From Mycolicibacter sinensis (GTDB lineage Bacteria; Actinomycetota; Actinomycetes; Mycobacteriales; Mycobacteriaceae): DNA of 64,000 nucleotides. Under the pieces are notes generated by a model, which saw only the letters and a list, made by a program, of their open reading frames with translations, had not been told where the DNA came from and did no database searches. The stretch lies in contig NZ_LZIN01000031.1 of assembly GCF_001667375.1 (NCBI RefSeq), positions 1-64,000 on the forward strand, written 5' to 3'. This document shows positions 42,936 through 52,057 of the stretch, one piece after another; position 1 is the stretch's first letter; each line of letters starts with the position of its first letter. The position numbers were made by a program, and so were the translations under genes.

Positions 42936-43586
42936 TCATCCGGCCTGCAGCGCTGCCGCGACGGGGGTCTGGCCGTCGTTGAATTCGATGGTGCGGCGAA
43001 TCGTCGTGGGGTCGGCCAGGCAGGCCGCGATCACCTGCGCGACGTTGGCCCGGGACACCTGACCTTTGGCCGTGTCCGGGCCCACCGTGATCCGCCCGGT
43101 CGCCGGTTCGTGGGTCAGCCGGCTCGGCCCCAGCACCGTCCAATCCAGGTCCGTGGCCCGCAGATGGGCGTCGGCGGCGGCCTTGGCCTGCGCGTATGGG
43201 TAGAACGGATCGTCTTCCGCCACGCCGTGATCAGGACCGGCGCCGAAGTAGGACACCATCACAAAGCGCCGGACGCCGGCTTGCGCGGCGGCGTCGATGG
43301 TGCGGATGGCGGCGTCGCGGTCGACGGCGTAGGTGCGCGCCGGGTTGCCGCCGCCGGCACCGGCGGAGAACACCAGCGCGTCGTGGCCGGCCACCAGCTC
43401 GGCCAGCTCGTCGGTGTCGAGCTGTTCGATGTCGGCCACCACCGGCACCGCCCCGGTCACCGCGACTTCCTCGGAGTGGTCGGGATTGCGGAAGATCGAG
43501 GTCACCTCGTCACCGCAGTCGGTCAGGATGGGGCTGAGCAGCAAGGCGACGTTGCCGTGGCCGCCGACGATCACAATGCGCGCCAT
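42936..43586 (-). CDS. NAD(P)-binding atypical SDR (SDR_a5/NmrA-like)
   Basis: 216 residues from ATG 43586. N-terminal cofactor motif IVIVGGHGNVALLL, then VFSAGAGGG, and a YAQAKAAADAHLRATDLDWTVLGPSRL block typical of NAD(P)H-binding atypical SDRs of the YwnB/NmrA type. Many act as redox sensors or flavin/quinone reductases. Its stop is about 75 bp before the riboswitch begins; no terminator is obvious between them. Confidence 0.82.
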   Translation of the reverse strand: MARIVIVGGHGNVALLLSPILTDCGDEVTSIFRNPDHSEEVAVTGAVPVVADIEQLDTDELAELVAGHDALVFSAGAGGGNPARTYAVDRDAAIRTIDAAAQAGVRRFVMVSYFGAGPDHGVAEDDPFYPYAQAKAAADAHLRATDLDWTVLGPSRLTHEPATGRITVGPDTAKGQVSRANVAQVIAACLADPTTIRRTIEFNDGQTPVAAALQAG

Positions 43587-43642
43587 GAATCCGACGCTAC
43601 CTGCTGCCGGCCGCCGATGCGACCGGCGCCGACCGCGACATG

Positions 43643-43664
43643 GGAACAAATATTAGGTTATAGT
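43643..43664 (+). promoter_or_regulatory. Operator site A (GGAACAAATATTAGGT) next to a TATAGT -10
   Basis: The 16-bp motif at 43643-43658 directly abuts TATAGT (43659-43664). The motif occupies the promoter spacer, so a bound repressor would block RNA polymerase. It matches 14 of 16 positions of sites C and D. Confidence 0.6.
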
Positions 43665-43694
43665 CGGGCGGATTCCTGAAGGAGCCGCTGCGAG

Positions 43695-44681
43695 ATGTTC
43701 ACTCTTCGCTTCGACATGCGGGCGCCCGCGTCCGGAACGCCCAGCAGCGAGCTCTACGGCGCGGCCATCGACATGTGCGCCTGGGCCGAAACCCGTGGCG
43801 CGGTCGCCGCCGTGCTCTCCGAGCATCACGGCACCGAGGATGGCCACCTGCCCTCGCCGTTGCTGCTGGCCACGGCCATCGCCGCCCGCACCGAGGCGTT
43901 GACGATCATGCTGGCCGCGGTGGTCCTGCCGTTCTGGGATCCGGTCCGGCTAGCCGAAGACATCAGCGTGCTCGACATCCTCAGCAACGGGCGCGTCGCC
44001 TACGCCTTCGGTCTCGGGCACCGCGCCGAAGAGTACGAGCACTTCGGCATCGACATGCGTGCGCGCGGACGCCTGGCTGACGACAAGCTGGAATTGCTGC
44101 TGCGGCTGCTGCGCGGCGAACCGGTTCAGTATCAGGGCCGTCGGATCCATGTGACGCCGACGTGCGTGACCCCGGGCGGCCCGCACATGATGGTTGCCGG
44201 TGGTAGTCCGGCAGCGGCCCGGCGGGCCGCCCGCCACGGGCTGGGATTTCTCGCTCAGGCGAATCCGGCTGGCCTGAAAGACCTTTACGAATCGCAGTGC
44301 CGGGAGCACGGCCATGAACCAGGTCCGGCCCAGTTCCCCGAGCCTGACGCGCCGACGACCGTCTTCATTGCGGACGACGTGGATAAGGCTTGGGGCGAAC
44401 TCGGACCGTACCTGCTTCACGATGCCGTCACCGCCGCCGGCTACCGGCACGGAGATGAGAGCGTAGCGAGCATCTCGCGGGCCGCCAGCGTGACGGAACT
44501 GCGGGAAGCACCCGGGCCGTACCGCATCTTCACCATCGGGGAGGCCGTCGAGCAGCTGCGGTCCGGTCGCAGCCTGCCGCTGCTTCCGCTGTGCGGCGGG
44601 CTTCCGCCCACCCTTGCCTGGCCCTATCTGGAACATGCAGTGGCAGCCGTTGGGCGCGCGAACTCGGAGGGGAATGCATGA
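43695..44681 (+). CDS. LLM-class flavin-dependent oxidoreductase
   Basis: 328 residues of the bacterial-luciferase-like superfamily. LSEHHGTEDGHLPSPLLLATAIAARTE is the family signature early in the barrel, and DILSNGRVAYAFGLGHRAEEYEHFG is the second conserved block. Uses FMN or F420 to oxidise an unknown substrate. Rv1936 in the M. tuberculosis Mce3R regulon is of the same superfamily. Stop overlaps the next ATG by 4 bp (ATGA). Confidence 0.86.
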   Translation: MFTLRFDMRAPASGTPSSELYGAAIDMCAWAETRGAVAAVLSEHHGTEDGHLPSPLLLATAIAARTEALTIMLAAVVLPFWDPVRLAEDISVLDILSNGRVAYAFGLGHRAEEYEHFGIDMRARGRLADDKLELLLRLLRGEPVQYQGRRIHVTPTCVTPGGPHMMVAGGSPAAARRAARHGLGFLAQANPAGLKDLYESQCREHGHEPGPAQFPEPDAPTTVFIADDVDKAWGELGPYLLHDAVTAAGYRHGDESVASISRAASVTELREAPGPYRIFTIGEAVEQLRSGRSLPLLPLCGGLPPTLAWPYLEHAVAAVGRANSEGNA

Positions 44682-45748
44682 ATCGGAAGATCCGCGTCGT
44701 GGTGTGGTCAACCGGCGGTGTCGGCTCCATTGCGATCGACGCGATCCGGCGCCGGCCCGATATGGAACTTGTTGGCGTCTGGGTGCATTCGGCGAAGAAG
44801 GCGGGCCGTGATGCCGGCGAACTCGCCGGCGGCGCCGCGCTCGGGGTGGCGGCAACCGGTGACGCCGATGCGCTGATCCAACTGCGGCCGGAGTGCGTCG
44901 TGTATGCCGCGAGCGGACCGGACCGCGACGCTGCAGCGGTGCCCGACTATCTGCGGCTGCTGGAGGCGGGAATCAACGTCGTCTCGACGTCGACGACCAG
45001 CCTGGTGTATCCGCCGAGCTACTTTCATCCCGAGTGGCGCGAACAGCTGCAGGCGGCGGCCAAGGCCGGTGCGGCGTCGTTCTATGTGTCCGGGGTCTTT
45101 CCCGGCTTCGGCTCCGATCAGCTCGCCCTGATGCTGGCTACTCAGTCCAAGTCGATTCGCACGCTGACGGTGCGCGAGATCGCGCTCAACGACCACTACC
45201 CGGTTGCCGACGTAATGATGGATGGGATGGGGTTCGGCCGGCCGCTGGACTTCGAGCCGATGCTGAGCACCCCGGGCTTTATCGAGATGGCTTGGAGCGC
45301 ACCGATTCACCTGATGGCGCAGGGTCTGGGCGCGCAAGTCCAGGAGATCTGCGGTTCGCTGGACAGGCGAGTCACGCATCGCGATATCGAAGTGGCCTTC
45401 GGGACCATCGCGGCCGGGACGTGCGGCGCGGTGTGCACCCGGGCGGTCGGGGTCGTTGACGGACGAGAAGCCATCGTGGTCGAGCACATCATCCGGATGG
45501 CCCGCGACGTCGCACCGGACTGGTTGGCCTCGGACTGTGACGCCACCTATCGGGTGGACATCGACGGCGATCCCGACATCCATTGCGCGATGACCCTGGG
45601 TGACGCGGCAGGCCACGGCGCCGGCCGGGGCGCGATGGCGGCGACCGCGATGCGCGTCGTCAACGCGGTGCCCTATGTGGTGGACGCCGCTCCGGGGCTG
45701 CTGAGCTCGCTAGATCTGCCGATCACGTTGCCCCGCCACGCATTCTGA
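44678..45748 (+). CDS. DapB-like NAD(P)H-dependent reductase
   Basis: 356 residues with a Rossmann N-terminus (VVVWSTGGVGSIAIDAIRRRP) and a C-terminal domain like dihydrodipicolinate reductase / 2,4-diaminopentanoate dehydrogenase homologues (KAGAASFYVSGVFPGFGSDQLAL). Mycobacteria carry several such proteins next to lipid and sterol catabolic genes; the reaction is unknown. Coupled to the LLM gene by a 4-bp overlap, suggesting that the two act on one pathway. Confidence 0.8.
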   Translation: MNRKIRVVVWSTGGVGSIAIDAIRRRPDMELVGVWVHSAKKAGRDAGELAGGAALGVAATGDADALIQLRPECVVYAASGPDRDAAAVPDYLRLLEAGINVVSTSTTSLVYPPSYFHPEWREQLQAAAKAGAASFYVSGVFPGFGSDQLALMLATQSKSIRTLTVREIALNDHYPVADVMMDGMGFGRPLDFEPMLSTPGFIEMAWSAPIHLMAQGLGAQVQEICGSLDRRVTHRDIEVAFGTIAAGTCGAVCTRAVGVVDGREAIVVEHIIRMARDVAPDWLASDCDATYRVDIDGDPDIHCAMTLGDAAGHGAGRGAMAATAMRVVNAVPYVVDAAPGLLSSLDLPITLPRHAF

Positions 45749-45750
45749 CG

Positions 45751-46629
45751 TTATCCACCTGGCCCATTGGGCCACTTGAGCAGCGATCCGGCGTCGACGC
45801 GGATGTGCTGGCCGGTGATGTAGCGGGCGTCCTCGCTGGCCAAAAAGACCCCGAGGTTGGCCATGTCCTCGGGCTCGATGTATGGGATAGGCATGGCCTG
45901 GAAGAGGGTGAACAACGGTTCGGCGTCCTCGCGGGTGGCCTTCTTGCCCTGCGAGGTCAGATCCGGGCGGAACATCGAGTACATGCCGTCGTTCTGCAAC
46001 AGGTGGGTGTTGCAGTTGGTCGGGTGGATGGCGTTGACCCGGATCATCCGGGGCGCCAGGTGCAGGCTCATCTCGTCGACGTACTCCATCACGATGCGCT
46101 TGCTCCACCCGTAGCCGGCGCCACCGGGACCCATGTTCGGATTGTCGGTGGTGCCGCGGATCATTCCGGCGGTCGAACCCGTGACGATGACCGATGCGCC
46201 GTCGGGCAGGTGCGGAATGGCGACCGCCACGGTGTTCATCACCCCGACCAGGTCGACGTCGGAGGCGTCGACGAACTGCATCGGGTCGGGTTTGCCCATG
46301 GCCATCGGCAGGATGCCGGCGTTGGCGACGACGATGTCGATCTTGCCCAGGTCGGCCAGGCCGGCCTCCACCGCGTCACGCAGTTCGTGCCGCTCGCGCA
46401 CGTCAGCGATGCGCGCGACGACCCGGCGGCCCAGTTCCTTGACCGCTCGTTCGGTCTCGGCGAGATCATCGGGCGTCGCCAGCGGGTAGGGGTTCGACTC
46501 GATCTGGCGACAGATGTCCACCGCGATGATGTCGGCGCCTTCTCTGGCCATCGCCAGGGCGTGAGCGCGGCCCTGGCCGCGGGCAGCGCCGGTGATGAAT
46601 GCGACCTTGCCGCTGAGCTTTCCGGACAT
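45751..46629 (-). CDS. Mycofactocin-type SDR oxidoreductase
   Basis: 292 residues. GKVAFITGAARGQGRAHALAMAREGADIIAVD, then a stretch with NPYPLATPDDLAETERAV, is the hallmark of mycofactocin-coupled SDRs, whose tightly bound NAD is re-oxidised by mycofactocin. Catalytic Ser in VTGSTAGMI and YGWSK (Tyr-Lys) are intact. It probably oxidises an alcohol, perhaps steroidal. Convergent with the DapB-like gene, 2 bp apart; site B lies 44 bp upstream. Confidence 0.85.
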   Translation of the reverse strand: MSGKLSGKVAFITGAARGQGRAHALAMAREGADIIAVDICRQIESNPYPLATPDDLAETERAVKELGRRVVARIADVRERHELRDAVEAGLADLGKIDIVVANAGILPMAMGKPDPMQFVDASDVDLVGVMNTVAVAIPHLPDGASVIVTGSTAGMIRGTTDNPNMGPGGAGYGWSKRIVMEYVDEMSLHLAPRMIRVNAIHPTNCNTHLLQNDGMYSMFRPDLTSQGKKATREDAEPLFTLFQAMPIPYIEPEDMANLGVFLASEDARYITGQHIRVDAGSLLKWPNGPGG

Positions 46630-46672
46630 GGACCGAACCTATGTGACGGAATCCGCTTAATCAATAGGTATC

Positions 46673-46688
46673 GGAACAAAACTTTGGT
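46673..46688. promoter_or_regulatory. Operator site B (GGAACAAAACTTTGGT)
   Basis: Copy of the shared 16-bp motif in the 81-bp space between the tandem-TetR stop and the mycofactocin-type SDR start. It matches 13 of 16 positions of sites C and D. No clear -10 could be fixed for the SDR here. Confidence 0.5.
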
Positions 46689-46710
46689 AGCAGTTTCTCG
46701 CCGGCGTTCG

Positions 46711-48015
46711 CTAGCCGGCGGGGCTGCGCTCGGCGGCCCCGCGCACCAGGGTGTCGCGAGCCAGGATCAGCGCGGCGCGGGTTCCCTGGGCGCGCACAAT
46801 GTTCTCCGGCACCCACAGCAGGTCCATCACGCATCGCGACAGCATCTCCATCGACGGCGTCTCGACCCGGATGTCGGCCGAGCGAGTCCCGGCCGACAAC
46901 AGCGATTTGAGTTGCCGCAGTCGGGTGGTGAACGCCAGGCCGGGGTTGGGAGTGTCCGGCGGAGAGTGCCGCATCCAGGCGAGCTGGATCTTCCACTCGT
47001 CCGGGAATTGGTCCAGGGCGTTGATGTTGATCCAGCTCAAGGCGTCGAGCTTGGCTATCGGTGTCGCGTCCGCACGCAGCACGGCCGCGAATCCACCACC
47101 GGCTTTGGCGCCGAATGAGGCCATGATCGAGGCCAACAGCTCGTCTTTCGAGCCAATCAACCGGTAAACCGTGCCGGTTCCCATCCCCGCCGCGGAGGCG
47201 ATATCGCGGACGGTGGTGACCTCGTAGCCTTTGCTCCCGAACTCGGCGCGGGCGATCCGGCGGACGTGGGCGGCCTTGTCATCGGCTTCGGCCGCGCGTT
47301 CGTCGGCCCAGGTCTGGATCGCCGCTTCGGCGGCCATGAACGCCGGAGAGCGGTCCAACTCCTCGTCGCTGCAGGGCCGAGCGGCCAAGCCCTGCAACAT
47401 GATGCGGCTGAGCAGCGCCGCGGTCTGGTCGGCGGCCGCCTTGTGCCGGATGACGTCGAGCCCGACATGCATCATCGACTGGCACATCCGGTCGGCGAGC
47501 GTCGGTAGGTCGATGTCCGGCCGGATGTGACCGCTCCAGCGCGCGGCCCGCAGGGTCTGCAGCATGGCGTGCTGAGCGCCGGTAGGCGGATTCTGCAGCA
47601 GCTTGACCAGTTCCGGATTCGCGCTGGGCGCCTCGTAGAACGACATCTGCAGTGCGGCGCGGTGCGCGACGGCGCACCGCGCGATCGCCGCGCCCAATTC
47701 TACGATCGCGTCGGTGACCGGCGCTGAACCCAGTTCGTCCAACCGCTCCTGTGCCACGTCGCCGACCTGCTCGAGGTCGGCGTGGTAGCGCCGGACGAGC
47801 TCGACCAGGATGGCTTCCTTGGAGTCGAAATGGTGGTACAGGCTGCCGGGCAGAATGCCGGCGGCATCGGCGATCTCCTGCAGCGAGGTCCGCAGGCCCG
47901 AGGAGGCGATCAGGGTCGCGGCGGTCTGCAGAATCTCGGTGCGGCGCGTGCCGTCGTCGTAGCCGCCGGTACGGTTCGCGGAAGTTACCGCTCCGGCTGG
48001 CTTTCGGCGCCCCAC
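46711..48015 (-). CDS. Tandem TetR regulator, Mce3R-like
   Basis: 434 residues from GTG 48015, twice the size of a normal TetR. The first helix-turn-helix is SLQEIADAAGILPGSLYHHFDSKEAILVEL. A second complete one lies about 220 residues later: TVRDIASAAGMGTGTVYRLIGSKDELLASI. Each is followed by its own helical ligand domain, so one chain mimics an asymmetric dimer, the architecture of M. tuberculosis Mce3R. GGAGG about 6 bp upstream favours GTG 48015; a GTG at 48060 is also possible. It lies within the mce3-type cluster and is the best candidate to bind the shared motif. Confidence 0.82.
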   Translation of the reverse strand: MGRRKPAGAVTSANRTGGYDDGTRRTEILQTAATLIASSGLRTSLQEIADAAGILPGSLYHHFDSKEAILVELVRRYHADLEQVGDVAQERLDELGSAPVTDAIVELGAAIARCAVAHRAALQMSFYEAPSANPELVKLLQNPPTGAQHAMLQTLRAARWSGHIRPDIDLPTLADRMCQSMMHVGLDVIRHKAAADQTAALLSRIMLQGLAARPCSDEELDRSPAFMAAEAAIQTWADERAAEADDKAAHVRRIARAEFGSKGYEVTTVRDIASAAGMGTGTVYRLIGSKDELLASIMASFGAKAGGGFAAVLRADATPIAKLDALSWININALDQFPDEWKIQLAWMRHSPPDTPNPGLAFTTRLRQLKSLLSAGTRSADIRVETPSMEMLSRCVMDLLWVPENIVRAQGTRAALILARDTLVRGAAERSPAG

Positions 48016-48066
48016 CGTACCTCCACTACGCCCGTGATCAGCCGGGATGTACCCGAGCACCTAGTG

Positions 48067-48080
48067 ACCGAACATTTGGT
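48067..48080. promoter_or_regulatory. Palindrome ACCGAACATTTGGT before the tandem TetR
   Basis: Imperfect 14-bp palindrome about 50 bp upstream of the preferred start. It keeps the ATTTGGT half of sites C and D but with shorter spacing to the GAACA half. Possible autoregulatory site. Confidence 0.4.
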
Positions 48081-48132
48081 TGAACGCTACCAGAAGGTAA
48101 CTGTCGGACCGGGCAGTTGGGCCGGGCGCCGA

Positions 48133-49419
48133 TTACGTCCCGGTGGGCAGTTTAGCGGCCAGGTCGAGCACGGTCACGGTGTCGGTGCCGGTCTTCTTCA
48201 GCCGCTGCGAGGAGCGGTAGCCCAGGTCCACGTCGCGCGCCTGCGTCCGCAGCGCACCGACGGTGAGTTGCTCGCGCGGCAGCTTCCCGAACATGTCAAA
48301 GGAGAAGAGCCGCAGCGCGTTCTCGTGGGTGATCTTGTCTATCTCGTCATCGGGCACGCCGTTGAGGTAGCCGGCGAGTGACTCCGGTGCCAGTGGCCAC
48401 GTCGAGTCGGAGTGCGGATAGTCGCATTCCCAGGTGATCATGTCGAGGTTGAGCTTGTGCCGGTTCTCGATGCCGAAGCCGTCGTCGATGAAGCAGGTCA
48501 CGATGCGCTCCAGGAAGACCTCGCTGGGCAGCTTGCCGCCGAAGTTCTGATGGGTCCAGGCGCGGTGCATCTTGTAGACCCGGTCGACGCGCTCCAGGAA
48601 GTAGGGAATCCAGCCGATGCCGCCCTCGGAGAGCGCGAAGGTCAGGTCGGGGAACTTGCGCAGCGTCGGCGACCAGACCAGGTCCGCCGCCGCATTGACG
48701 ATGCTCATCGGCTGCAGGGTGATCATGGTGTCGACGGGGGCGTCGATCGAGGTGATCACCACCGATGACGACGAACCGATGTGCAGGCAGACGACGGTGT
48801 TCTCGTCACTGCAGGCCTGCCAGAACGGATCCCAGTGCGGGTCGTGCAGCGAGGGGTACTCGAGTTTGGTGGGGTTCTCCGAGAAGGTGACCGCGTGACA
48901 GCCCTTCTTCGCCACCCGCCGGACTTCGTCGGCCATCAGGTTCGGGTCCCAGATCGGCGGCAGTGCCAGCGGGACCATCCGGCCCGGGTAGGTGCCGCAC
49001 CATTCGTCGATGTGCCAGTCGTTGTAAGCCCGCAGCACCGCCAGCGCGAGATCCTTGTCCTTGGCGCGAGCGAAGTACTGTCCGCAGAACTGCGGGTAGG
49101 ACGGGAAGTTCATCGCGGCGGCAACGCCGTTGGCGTTCATGTCGCGGATCCGCTCGTGGATGTTGTAGCACCCTTCGCGGATCTCGCTCAGTTTGGTCGG
49201 CTCGGCGCCGTACTCGTCCGGGGGGCGGCCGGCGACCGCGTTGAGGCCGACGTTGGTGGCTTCCTGTCCCTCGAAGACCCAGGCGTCGGTGCCGTCGGCG
49301 CGCTGGATCAGCTTAGGCACATCATCTTTGTATCTGTCGGGGATGTGGCCCTCGAACATGTCGGGCGGCTCGACGAGGTGATCGTCGACTGAAACGAGGA
49401 CGAAGTCGTCCATCTTCAT
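48133..49419 (-). CDS. Amidohydrolase family protein (ACMSD-like)
   Basis: 428 residues. VSVDDHLVEPPDMF at the N-terminus carries the metal-binding acidic/His pair (D-H), VVCLHIGSSS the next His, and WECDYPHSDSTWP the Asp-His ending, as in ACMSD-type amidohydrolases and 2-pyrone or ring-cleavage hydrolases. Many mycobacterial copies lie in lipid catabolism loci. GAGGAG 7 bp before ATG 49419 fixes the start. It follows the mce operon but has its own promoter overlapping site C. Confidence 0.84.
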   Translation of the reverse strand: MKMDDFVLVSVDDHLVEPPDMFEGHIPDRYKDDVPKLIQRADGTDAWVFEGQEATNVGLNAVAGRPPDEYGAEPTKLSEIREGCYNIHERIRDMNANGVAAAMNFPSYPQFCGQYFARAKDKDLALAVLRAYNDWHIDEWCGTYPGRMVPLALPPIWDPNLMADEVRRVAKKGCHAVTFSENPTKLEYPSLHDPHWDPFWQACSDENTVVCLHIGSSSSVVITSIDAPVDTMITLQPMSIVNAAADLVWSPTLRKFPDLTFALSEGGIGWIPYFLERVDRVYKMHRAWTHQNFGGKLPSEVFLERIVTCFIDDGFGIENRHKLNLDMITWECDYPHSDSTWPLAPESLAGYLNGVPDDEIDKITHENALRLFSFDMFGKLPREQLTVGALRTQARDVDLGYRSSQRLKKTGTDTVTVLDLAAKLPTGT

Positions 49420-49469
49420 TCCGGGCTCCTCGGGCTGTGCGGGTCATCAACCGGCGTCACGTGTGCCCG

Positions 49470-49498
49470 ACTCTACGGCGGAACAGATATTTGGTCAA
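49470..49498 (-). promoter_or_regulatory. Promoter with operator site C
   Basis: On the minus strand TTGACC (49498-49493), 17 bp, TAGAGT (49475-49470). The motif GGAACAGATATTTGGT (49480-49495, plus-strand reading) fills the spacer and overlaps the -35. It also overlaps the last codon of the DUF3298 gene. A segment of about 32 bp is nearly identical to site D. Confidence 0.7.
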
Positions 49499-50193
49499 CG
49501 TTCCGCGATGGAGGCGAACTCGGGGGTGATCAGGTCGTCGATCTCGGCCCACGGGATGGTGATGACCTTGAGGCCGCGGCCGAATTGCACGTCAGCAAAG
49601 TGGAACTCGATGCCGTCGCGGGTGGGGATCCAGCGCCTGAAGTTGATGTCGACCGGTGCGAACTGGCCGGCGCGCCGCCAGTCGCGCAACTCCACCGGCG
49701 AAGCGACCGGTGTCAGACGCGCCTCTACCCGTTCGCCGAGGCGAGTCAGCCCGGCGGTCTTGTCGCGGAACAGGTTGTCCCACGTGATGATGTCACCGGT
49801 GCGGGTGTCGCAGACAACCGTGCCGACCGTCTGCATCGGCATGTGCGGCTCCGCGGTGTTGTAGGACCCGACGAAGACCTCCGATACCGTCGTGGCCCGG
49901 ACGTGCAGCGTTCCCTTCGCGTCAAAGGTCCATGGCCGCCGCGTTGATCCGTCCCAGGTTGCTTGGGTGACTTCACGGTTCGCCTCGGCGTCGATGTGGT
50001 CGTTGATGGCCTCCGACGTCGGTGACTCGCCGGCACCGAGGCGCTGATAGTGCACGGTCCAGGTTCCCAGACCGTCGGGGCTGGCACCGGAGATCACCGC
50101 TTCGGCGGTTTCGGCGCGGGCGACCGCCGCCGTAACGGTGCTGCCCAGCACGAGCAGCACCAGGATCGGAGCGATTCGCCGTGCGAGGCCCAC
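49495..50193 (-). CDS. Secreted DUF3298 (RsiV-like) protein
   Basis: 232 residues from GTG 50193. A signal peptide (ILVLLVLGSTVTAAVARAE) is followed by a DUF3298/RsiV-like domain with ITWDNLFRDKTAGLTRLGERVEARL and GIEFHFADVQFGRGLKVITIPW. The last gene of the M. tuberculosis mce3 operon (Rv1975) is in the same place. Its start overlaps the upstream stop (TAGTG). Role unknown; may assist the Mce complex at the cell surface. Confidence 0.72.
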   Translation of the reverse strand: MGLARRIAPILVLLVLGSTVTAAVARAETAEAVISGASPDGLGTWTVHYQRLGAGESPTSEAINDHIDAEANREVTQATWDGSTRRPWTFDAKGTLHVRATTVSEVFVGSYNTAEPHMPMQTVGTVVCDTRTGDIITWDNLFRDKTAGLTRLGERVEARLTPVASPVELRDWRRAGQFAPVDINFRRWIPTRDGIEFHFADVQFGRGLKVITIPWAEIDDLITPEFASIAER

Positions 50194-50756
50194 TATTTGA
50201 GCTCGACGCGACTGGCCAGCCATCGGCCGTCGACCCGTTCCATGGTCATCGCGGCCCGGCTGCGATCCAGCCGTGCCGCCGGGTTGGCGACATTGGTGAT
50301 CGCCTGGTCGATGAAGAGCAGCACCTCGACTCTGTTCTTCGTCGCCGACTTGACCGCGGAGTCCACCACGATTCCCCTGCTCATCGCCTTGTTGTCGATC
50401 AGCACCTGCCGCAGTTGGGCCGCCGACTGGCTGTACATGTCCCGGAATTCGCCGGTCGCGCCGTCGACTACCTTCGCGAAGTTGTCGTCGACGCTGGTGG
50501 TGTCGATGCTCGTCAGCGTGGTGGCATAGGTCTGCGCGGACGCCAGCGCCGCCTTGCTTGCCGCGGCGATGCCGCGCTGCTGCTGGTAGTTCCAGCCCAG
50601 GAAAGCCAACGCCCCCAGCGCCGCGACGGAGATGACGGCAGCGACTGCCAGGGCGACACGACGCTGGCGGCGGGGAACGGGTGGCGACGCGGCCTCCTCG
50701 TCGCCCTCTTCGGAGACGTCGGCCGCGGGCGTCTCGTCGCAGAGTTGAGCGGTCAT
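50193..50756 (-). CDS. Mce-associated membrane protein (Mas)
   Basis: 187 residues: an acidic cytoplasmic N-terminus, one membrane helix (VALAVAAVISVAALGALAFLGW) and an outside domain with TTLTSIDTTSVDDNFAKVVDGATGEFRDMYSQ, the Mas signature. Mas proteins stabilise Mce importers. It lies 14 bp after mceF. Confidence 0.85.
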   Translation of the reverse strand: MTAQLCDETPAADVSEEGDEEAASPPVPRRQRRVALAVAAVISVAALGALAFLGWNYQQQRGIAAASKAALASAQTYATTLTSIDTTSVDDNFAKVVDGATGEFRDMYSQSAAQLRQVLIDNKAMSRGIVVDSAVKSATKNRVEVLLFIDQAITNVANPAARLDRSRAAMTMERVDGRWLASRVELK

Positions 50757-50770
50757 GGTTTCCTCCTTCG

Positions 50771-52057
50771 TCAGCTCGGTGGGTCCGGGGGCAGTTGCAC
50801 CTGCATCGGAACCCCGCCGAAAAGTGTGGGCAGGGTGCGCGAGTCGGCCGGGACCGGATCGGTCTGTGCCAGCGGGTCATAACCCGGCGGTGGGCCCGCC
50901 GTGCCGTCTCCCGGCGGGCGCGGCGCGTTACGGGCGCCGCGGACCAGAACCGAAGGATCGGGGTTCTGGCAGTAGGTGTGCAGATACGGCTCGGGATAGT
51001 TCGGTATGGCCGGTGGCAGGGGCGGGAGCCCGTAGTCGCAGCTGTACCGGGGCCACAGATCCGCGATCACCCAGACCGCCCCGTCGCGCACCACGCTGCT
51101 CAACGCCTCTACCGCCGAGCCGCCGCGATCGGAGTTGACGATCTCGTTCAGCGCCGGCAACCGCGCGTGGGACAGTTGTGCGGTCGTGACGAGGTTGCCC
51201 AGCAGCTGGACCATGGTGTCGGAGTTGTCTTCGATGATCTTGTCCAGCATGGTGAATGGCCGATCACCGCTATCGACCAGCGTGCGGAACCCGCCATCCA
51301 TCGCTGCCGCGCCCCGCATGATGTCGTGCACGTTCTGCGAGGTGCGCATCAGCCCGGCGCTGCTGTCGACGACGGTGGTCAAAACGGTGCGGCTGGTCCG
51401 CAGGACGCTCACCGTCTGGGGAAGCACCGAGTCCAGGGTCGAGATGAGGAAGGCCCCGCCGTCGAGTAGGGCAGCGAGCTTGGCCGGCCCTTGATTCGAC
51501 ACCCGAAGTTCAGTGGTGATGGCGGCGAGCTGCTGCGGGTCCACCTGTGCCAGCAGTCCATTGGCGTCGGCCAGCAGTTGCGCCAGCGGCACCGGTACCG
51601 CGGTGTGGTCCTCGGCGATGACGGCCCCGTCGGTCAGGGCCGGTGCGCCGGGCTGCTCGGGCTGGAAGTCCAGGTACTGCTCGCCGGCCGCGGACAGCGC
51701 GGAGACCCGGACGAGACTGTTCTGCGGCACCCGTTTGCGACTGTCGATCTCGACCGTGGCCACGACTCCGGTTTCGCCGAGTTCTACCGCGGCGACCTTG
51801 CCGACCCGCACGCCCCGCAGCGTGACGTCCTGGTTGGGTAGCAGGCCGCCGGATTCGCGCAGGTGTACGTGTACGGCGATGGTGGAACGGAACGGGCTGA
51901 TGCCCAGCGTTCCGCCGATGATGTAGGCCAGAACGGCGATCAGGGTCACGATGATGCCGGTCACCGACACCGCGACGCGGTGGCGCTTGCAGGCCCCGGC
52001 CGAATCGACCAGCAGTCGTGCCGGTCCTTCCAACAGGTGCAGGGTGCTGTTCATCAT
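50771..52057 (-). CDS. MCE family protein MceF
   Basis: 428 residues from ATG 52057 (52054 also possible). One N-terminal membrane helix (VSVTGIIVTLIAVLAYIIGG), then the MlaD/MCE domain with VHVHLRESGGLLPNQDVTLRGVRVGKV, a long helical region, and a Pro-rich tail. Sixth subunit of the hetero-hexameric substrate channel that carries lipids or sterols to the YrbE permease. Starts at the mceE stop. Confidence 0.9.
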   Translation of the reverse strand: MMNSTLHLLEGPARLLVDSAGACKRHRVAVSVTGIIVTLIAVLAYIIGGTLGISPFRSTIAVHVHLRESGGLLPNQDVTLRGVRVGKVAAVELGETGVVATVEIDSRKRVPQNSLVRVSALSAAGEQYLDFQPEQPGAPALTDGAVIAEDHTAVPVPLAQLLADANGLLAQVDPQQLAAITTELRVSNQGPAKLAALLDGGAFLISTLDSVLPQTVSVLRTSRTVLTTVVDSSAGLMRTSQNVHDIMRGAAAMDGGFRTLVDSGDRPFTMLDKIIEDNSDTMVQLLGNLVTTAQLSHARLPALNEIVNSDRGGSAVEALSSVVRDGAVWVIADLWPRYSCDYGLPPLPPAIPNYPEPYLHTYCQNPDPSVLVRGARNAPRPPGDGTAGPPPGYDPLAQTDPVPADSRTLPTLFGGVPMQVQLPPDPPS

